A stretch of DNA of 64,000 nucleotides from assembly GCA_026873275.1 (NCBI GenBank), contig JANTUC010000016.1, forward strand, positions 372,001-436,000, given 5' to 3'. Below, piece after piece: positions 59,478 to 64,000 of this stretch (within the stretch, counting starts at the first letter, position 1; each line of letters opens with the position of its first letter). The notes under the pieces are model-generated. The model was not told the origin of the DNA and did not search any database. It was given only the letters and a program-made list of their open reading frames with translations. Origin of the DNA: Pseudopithomyces maydicus (Eukaryota; Ascomycota; Dothideomycetes; Pleosporales; Didymosphaeriaceae). A program made the position numbers and the translations under genes.

Positions 59478-59837
59478 CTACCAAACAACCACCGCAATAA
59501 CCACCCAAAGACCCGCCAACCAGTCGAACACCCCACCCCGAACTCTCCCACCCCCTGACTCCCTCGTCTTCGCCGTCGCCACAGTGTTCACCGTCCCCGA
59601 TTCGCTCCCAACAATCTCCGTCGTCACCACCACAACCGTCGGCCGCAGCGGCGTCGGAACTGACGCCGTGGAGTAAACGGTAATGACGGGATGGGGCGCT
59701 TGGGATGATAAAGCCGATGAGCTGTTTTGAGGCGCGGGCTGAGGGCCGGGCTGTGACGAGGATACGTGCGCGGATGAAAGGAGCGAGGCTGTGGTGTTGA
59801 GCCATGCTGCGGGTGGGGATTGTGCTATGAGGCGCAT
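59478..59837 (-). CDS. Possible Ser/Thr/Val-rich surface protein fragment
   Basis: A 119-codon frame starting MRLIAQS. It has no domain, but the order is suggestive: Ser/Pro-rich N-terminal half, a VTVY/STASVPT/VVVVTTEIV stretch typical of fungal cell-wall proteins, and a hydrophobic C-terminal segment (FDWLAGLWVVIAVVVW) that could be a GPI-anchor signal. There is no signal peptide at the start, so an upstream exon would be needed; the upstream sequence holds TTTIYASDSPF-like reading but no clear splice pair. A non-coding repeat-like stretch is the alternative. Confidence 0.3.
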   Translation of the reverse strand: MRLIAQSPPAAWLNTTASLLSSAHVSSSQPGPQPAPQNSSSALSSQAPHPVITVYSTASVPTPLRPTVVVVTTEIVGSESGTVNTVATAKTRESGGGRVRGGVFDWLAGLWVVIAVVVW

Positions 59838-61604
59838 TAGATTGGGGAGTAGCTAGGGAGGTGGGGAGGGACTGACGGGGGAGACGGGGAGGTTTTGGAT
59901 GTCTCTCATTTGGAGGGGAGTTGGGTGTTGCACTTGAATGGGGAGTCGCTTGCGTAGATGGTGGTGGTCATAGTGGTGGAAAGGGCCATTTTCGACGGTG
60001 GAGTTGGTGGAAGTGGAGATTGGCCCGAGATCGTTCTTGTCTTGGGGTTAGGACGCGCAAGGAAAGAGGAAGGAGCTGTTTTCGGCGGGAAGTCTCACCA
60101 GGTGGGGAAGGCTTGGTCGACAGGTGTTGTGATACTGTTGCGCTGGTTTGAGACTGTGTATTGTTGTACGAGAGGGTGGGTGATTCATTGCGAGGGTGTA
60201 CCGGGATGGGTGATTCATTGCGAGGGTGTACCGGGATGGGTGATCGTGGCTATGATGTGTTGCACTTCTATGGTTGATGCTATCAGCCGAGATGTACAGC
60301 TTGACTTGCCATACCATGGTAACCTTTGATTAATAGACAGTATCGTTCCTGAAGAATGTTCATGGCTTCCACTACACGGTACGTAATGTGCTAATCGTGA
60401 TTGGCTCGTTCATGTGGACATACTAGAGCAGAAACACAGTTCTACAGTCTGACATATCTCTACAAGAGTTAATAGCATAAGTTTTGTACCCCCAACGTAA
60501 AAAATACATACCATGGAAGTGTTAAAGCCTATTGACATCCGATCAAAGGTAGACGGTCGGCATTTGATATCATATAACCATTTTAATATGCAGCAAAGTA
60601 GACATCCTAAAGCTTTTGATCTTATTCAATCCAGTATTTTCATGAAATATCCTCGTCTAATTGTATTGCACTCCAGATGGTAATTGACTAGTTACCCTAC
60701 TCATGTAAGTAAATTCTCTGAGTTTACGACAGTTTACTGGTGACCAGTATGGTGACGAGTACTACTCAAACATGAGAAGTACTTATGAAAAAGAGAAATT
60801 GGTAGCTTTATAGTGTCCGGAAGCCTCGGATGCCGTGTTCATTGAAGGCTATGTTGCTACTGTGGTTATCTCGGATATAATGGTCGTTGAGGAAGGATGG
60901 CAATATAATGTCGTTGGCAAAAAGAAGATATATAAGTTTCATGTAATCCTTATGTACTGTACTAATCTTTATCAGGTTTTCCGAGTCTCTGTTTTGGCTC
61001 ATTCATACTCCTGTATCACTGTGCTACCCTGTACCGTGGTACGAGGAATAAGTCATCGTCGTCATGCGTATACAATTCGGTAATACAAGGAACGCAAACA
61101 AGTATAAGACATGTCACAAGCGCCAGTCATATTTTAAGAAGGATCTGAATGTTAGGCTAGTTTGTGTCCAGTGCGACTCCATGGCTATGAAAAAAAAGAA
61201 ACTTATACGATTACTTGCGTACTATGGATCCATCCGTTTGCTGACGTGTGATAAGACGATTCTGCAACACCGATTTTATTCTACCCTCTATCATACATCT
61301 TTTGCGCTTGCAACACTGGTTCACCCATAACGGAGCTTAGACAGCCACAATAATGCAAGAGCACTAGCAAATGGGTTATCAGAAAAGCACTTGATTGTAT
61401 TAGAGTCACAGAAGTTCTCGAAAACATGCTTGAAACGGCTATAAGGATCGACAGGGCAGTTTTTGAGCCTGCAATCCTGCTCCTCCGCTGCAACACGAAG
61501 CAGATAGACACAATGCATCGTACTCGGAAAATGTGATATCTTTGCTGCAAAACAAATCTCGTATATTTACATAAACCTCTCGTTTCTTCATGATTCAATG
61601 GAAA
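59838..61604. other. Long gap with no supported gene
   Basis: The left part is G-rich with GGTGG repeats and a 30-bp tandem duplication. From about 60320 the sequence becomes AT-richer. Frames at 59958-60329, 60808-61083 and 61281-61598 lack domains and protein-like composition. I see no gene; part of it may be a degraded repeat. Confidence 0.4.
60181..60244 (+). repeat. 30-bp tandem duplication
   Basis: TGATTCATTGCGAGGGTGTACCGGGATGGG occurs twice without mismatch (60181-60210 and 60211-60240), with TGAT starting a third unit. Thirty bases keep a frame, so any translation repeats ten residues, but the surrounding frame does not look like a gene. Confidence 0.95.
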
Positions 61605-62732
61605 CTAGTTGAAAACAACAGTCTTGGCTCCGTTAAGGAGGACTCTTTGCTCGCTCCACCACTTGACAGCTGCCGCAAGAACCTGACTCTCCACATTACT
61701 TCCCTCCTCGACGAGCTCCTTGGGGGACATTGCATGGTCCACGCGTGCAACTCTCTGCTCGATGATAGGTCCCTCGTCCAGATCCGCAGTAACGAAGTGT
61801 GCGGTTGCACCGATGATCTTGACACCGCGCTCATAGGCTTGGTGGTACGGCTTTGCGCCCTTGAAGGACGGCAAGAAAGAGTGGTGAATGTTGATGATCT
61901 TGCCGGACATCTCAGAGCAGAGTCTTGGGGAGAGAACCTGCATGTATCGCGCAAGGACAACGAGGTCGATCTTGTGTTGAGCAATCAAGTCCAGAATCTG
62001 TGTCTCTTGCTGTTCCTTTGTGTCCTTGGTCACAGGCAGGTGGTGGAACGGAATACCGTAAGACTCAGCGAGCTCCTTAAATTCCGGGTGGTTGCTGACG
62101 ATAAGGGGCACCTCGATCTTTAATTGCCCGCTCTTGACCCTGAAGAGCAAATCGTTCAAGCAGTGTCCAATCTTGGACACCATAAGCAAGACTTTGGGCT
62201 TCTCCTGCACCGCTCGCACTTGGTAGTCCATCTGCATCTCGCTGGCCAGCTTCTTCAATGGCTCCTGCAAGGCGGAAAGATCTGTGGCATGTCCGAAATG
62301 CACGCGCATGAAGAACTTCTTGGAGGCAGGGTCGGAGAACTGTTGCAGATCCAGAATGGTGAGGTTCTGCTGTGCGAGGAGGCCCGTCACCGCATACACG
62401 ATACCCGCCTTATCGGGGCATGAGAGCGTCAGGAAGTGATCGTCACCAGCCATTTTTGCTGATTTTTTCTTGATACTTAATTCCTCTGCGTCGGAAGGTT
62501 GCTGTTGTTGTTTCGACGTGGCTGTTTGACTCACGTGGAAAGTGCGGAAAAATTGGGTAGACTGCCGACCTCGGAAAATTTTCTGCTGGGCGGCCGGGCC
62601 GGTGACAAATGTAAATGTTCGGCAGTTGGAAGGTCGCAGAAAAGTCCTGGGGGGTGAATTGACGAGATTAAGGCTTTGCCTCAGTAAAGTACGAGACGCG
62701 GGTGGCATTTTTCGGTGGTTCTCCGCATACAA
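61605..62732 (-). CDS. purU: Formyltetrahydrofolate deformylase (PurU type)
   Basis: It hydrolyses 10-formyl-tetrahydrofolate to formate and tetrahydrofolate, adjusting one-carbon units. Intronless, 375 residues. The N-terminus is Arg/Ser-rich and acid-poor (SRTLLRQSLNLVN), a likely mitochondrial presequence. An ACT domain follows at about 98-175 (LTLSCPDKAGIVYAVTGLLA), then the formyltransferase-like catalytic domain with N281 and H283 (INIHHSFLPSFKGAKPY) and D319 (DLDEGPI), the Asn-His-Asp set of this fold. Met94 (62453, MAGDDHF) begins just where bacterial PurU starts and could give a cytosolic form. A downstream ATG at 62708 is an alternative start for the presequence. PurU is best known from bacteria; fungal members with this layout exist. 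Confidence 0.92.
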   Translation of the reverse strand: MYAENHRKMPPASRTLLRQSLNLVNSPPRTFLRPSNCRTFTFVTGPAAQQKIFRGRQSTQFFRTFHVSQTATSKQQQQPSDAEELSIKKKSAKMAGDDHFLTLSCPDKAGIVYAVTGLLAQQNLTILDLQQFSDPASKKFFMRVHFGHATDLSALQEPLKKLASEMQMDYQVRAVQEKPKVLLMVSKIGHCLNDLLFRVKSGQLKIEVPLIVSNHPEFKELAESYGIPFHHLPVTKDTKEQQETQILDLIAQHKIDLVVLARYMQVLSPRLCSEMSGKIINIHHSFLPSFKGAKPYHQAYERGVKIIGATAHFVTADLDEGPIIEQRVARVDHAMSPKELVEEGSNVESQVLAAAVKWWSEQRVLLNGAKTVVFN

Positions 62733-64000
62733 CGTTTGTGGGTGGAATGGGTGCGGAGATCACTAGCGCCGATGTCGGCCGAGGGTCTAATCGTTTCATC
62801 ATGGCGTGTTACTATATTCTGTAATCAACGCAATGGGTTTCTGAATTGGCCAGCAAGACTGGTATGTATTACGTCGCTTGAGATGTTTCTTAGCGAATGA
62901 GATTGGAGGAGGATTCCCAGCGCTTCAGAGAGCTCCTTCCGTAATGGGCTTAGTCGCCCCATACGCCAACGTTCTTTCCGACTACTACTACATCTTCTCC
63001 TTCTTAATAGTACTCTGTACGTATCAAGTCTCAGTTACTACACATTTTTGGATTGAAATATCATACACATCTCTAGCATTAGTGATCGCACACAATAATT
63101 GACCCATGGCTACTTCAATGGTTTTCCTTTCAACACAACCAAGAAGGCATGTTCCTTGCTTTCATGTACACTTGAGAGTAGATTTATAGAATATGGTTTA
63201 CTGTTTAGAAATTAGAATTAGACAAATTGTTCCCCTTTTATCTGTGAGGGTTGGTCGCACCTGCAAGGAGACCTTACAATTTCCGACAGCTCAAGATTAC
63301 CATCAGTCTTTTTTTCTAAAAGGCTTGAGGACCCCACGAGATCATACCAATAATAGCCACATGACAAACCAAACACACTAGATTGATCCTAAAGAAGAGT
63401 TCCACCAGGAACAATTGTCATGTGACAGGCGGGTGGCCATGTATAACTATTTCAAGACAAAGCGCGCAAGGCCTTTCGTCTTCTTATGGAATGCATTGTC
63501 CAGACTGGTCTGATCATGAACGTCTCACACTTGTAATAATTGGCCAAACTTCTGTCCATGTGTTTCCTGCCTTGATATATTTATTCCAGAGCAACCTCAC
63601 CCCAAGCTCATCAGCACAATTCATGTTATACTGTATACTAGTACGAGACGTATTCCTCACATCTTCCACGAACTTATTGATATGTCGGCTCCCCGTATGT
63701 TGAAATCTAGCCATGGCATCTTCCAGTTCGCTACCCACTAACTCAGTTTCTCATTGCAATGCCTGGAGATTGAGAGAGACAGTGTAATTGACCCGGAGGC
63801 CGTAGAATGGTCCATCTTGTAGGAAGTGAAAGCGGGTATGTTGCCTCAGGCCTTTTGGGCAGGACACACTAGCTTTGGTGGTCCATCACCCACTTCTACC
63901 CACAACAACACATTTGGAGACCGCAGGAAGCGAACCGCGCACTCTGAAATAACGACCACACTCGCACCCACCCCTCATATATAACTCTTTTACCAAGACG
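62733..64000. other. Right-hand gap, no secure gene
   Basis: Upstream sequence of the deformylase gene, then 1.2 kb with only short frames. A minus-strand frame at 63514-63738 (74 codons, with ARFQHTGSRHINKFVEDV) has fairly protein-like composition but no family and no neighbours to support it. The last bases hold ATATATAAC, a possible TATA box for a gene beyond the window. Confidence 0.4.

Noticed and set aside
59958..60329. 123-codon frame containing a ten-residue repeat
   Set aside because: The repeat is explained by a DNA-level 30-bp duplication; the remaining composition is not protein-like and no splice or domain supports it.

Overview
The window comes from a filamentous ascomycete (Pezizomycotina, most likely a Dothideomycete). 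The reasons are short GT..AG introns with CTAAC-like branch points, a fungal gene set, and a sharply two-part base composition. About the first 33.04 kb is extremely AT-rich and dominated by TA dinucleotides. The remaining 31 kb is of balanced composition and carries single-copy genes. This is the AT-isochore / GC-equilibrated layout expected of a genome whose repeats were mutated by repeat-induced point mutation (RIP). Region 1 (1-33040) has no intact gene. Reading through the stops, I recognise a stack of degraded LTR retrotransposons. A minus-strand Ty3/gypsy element with both LTRs (1098-7848) sits inside a plus-strand chromodomain-type gypsy element (gag remnant at the left edge; pol 7849-12190; 3' LTR 12191-12432). 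Then come a minus-strand Ty1/copia element (about 14.3-19.9 kb), a truncated minus-strand gypsy element ending in an inverted copy of the same 242-243 bp LTR (25530-25772), and a further minus-strand gypsy element (about 26-33 kb). Catalytic aspartates have become asparagine and CAG/CAA codons have become stops, as RIP predicts. Region 2 (33.2-45.9 kb) begins with a decayed gene fragment. It continues with an RNA-dependent RNA polymerase of the RNA-silencing pathway, phosphoserine phosphatase (serine synthesis), a large sterol/lipid UDP-glucosyltransferase-like protein and a short-chain dehydrogenase. The first three carry five single-base frameshifts in total, every one equivalent to loss of one base from a homopolymer run. 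I read these mainly as sequencing or assembly errors, but real decay next to the repeat block is the competing view. Region 3 (46.5-51.8 kb) looks like a decaying accessory stretch: one F-box-like gene, a tRNA-derived SINE-like element with internal GCGGGTCT repeats, a degraded gene on the minus strand, and a broken relative of the kinetochore Sim4-complex subunit Fta2 carrying an 11-bp tandem duplication. Region 4 (51.8-64 kb) is ordinary housekeeping sequence: an unidentified three-exon protein, a tRNA relic, a beta-carbonic anhydrase with possible mitochondrial and cytosolic starts, a DUF3253 protein sharing its promoter gap, a Peroxin/Dysferlin-domain protein, a small calcofluor-white-hypersensitive-type protein, the replication licensing factor Cdt1 (with KEN-box and PIP-degron-like motifs), a doubtful serine/threonine-rich ORF, and formyltetrahydrofolate deformylase. 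Serine synthesis and formyl-folate hydrolysis both belong to one-carbon metabolism, but nothing in the layout shows co-regulation. I see no biosynthetic cluster, CRISPR array or clearly new multi-gene system. The most informative signals are the RIP-mutated nested retrotransposon block abutting a silencing polymerase, the pattern of homopolymer frameshifts, the SINE-like element, the Fta2-like pseudogene and the Cdt1 degrons.
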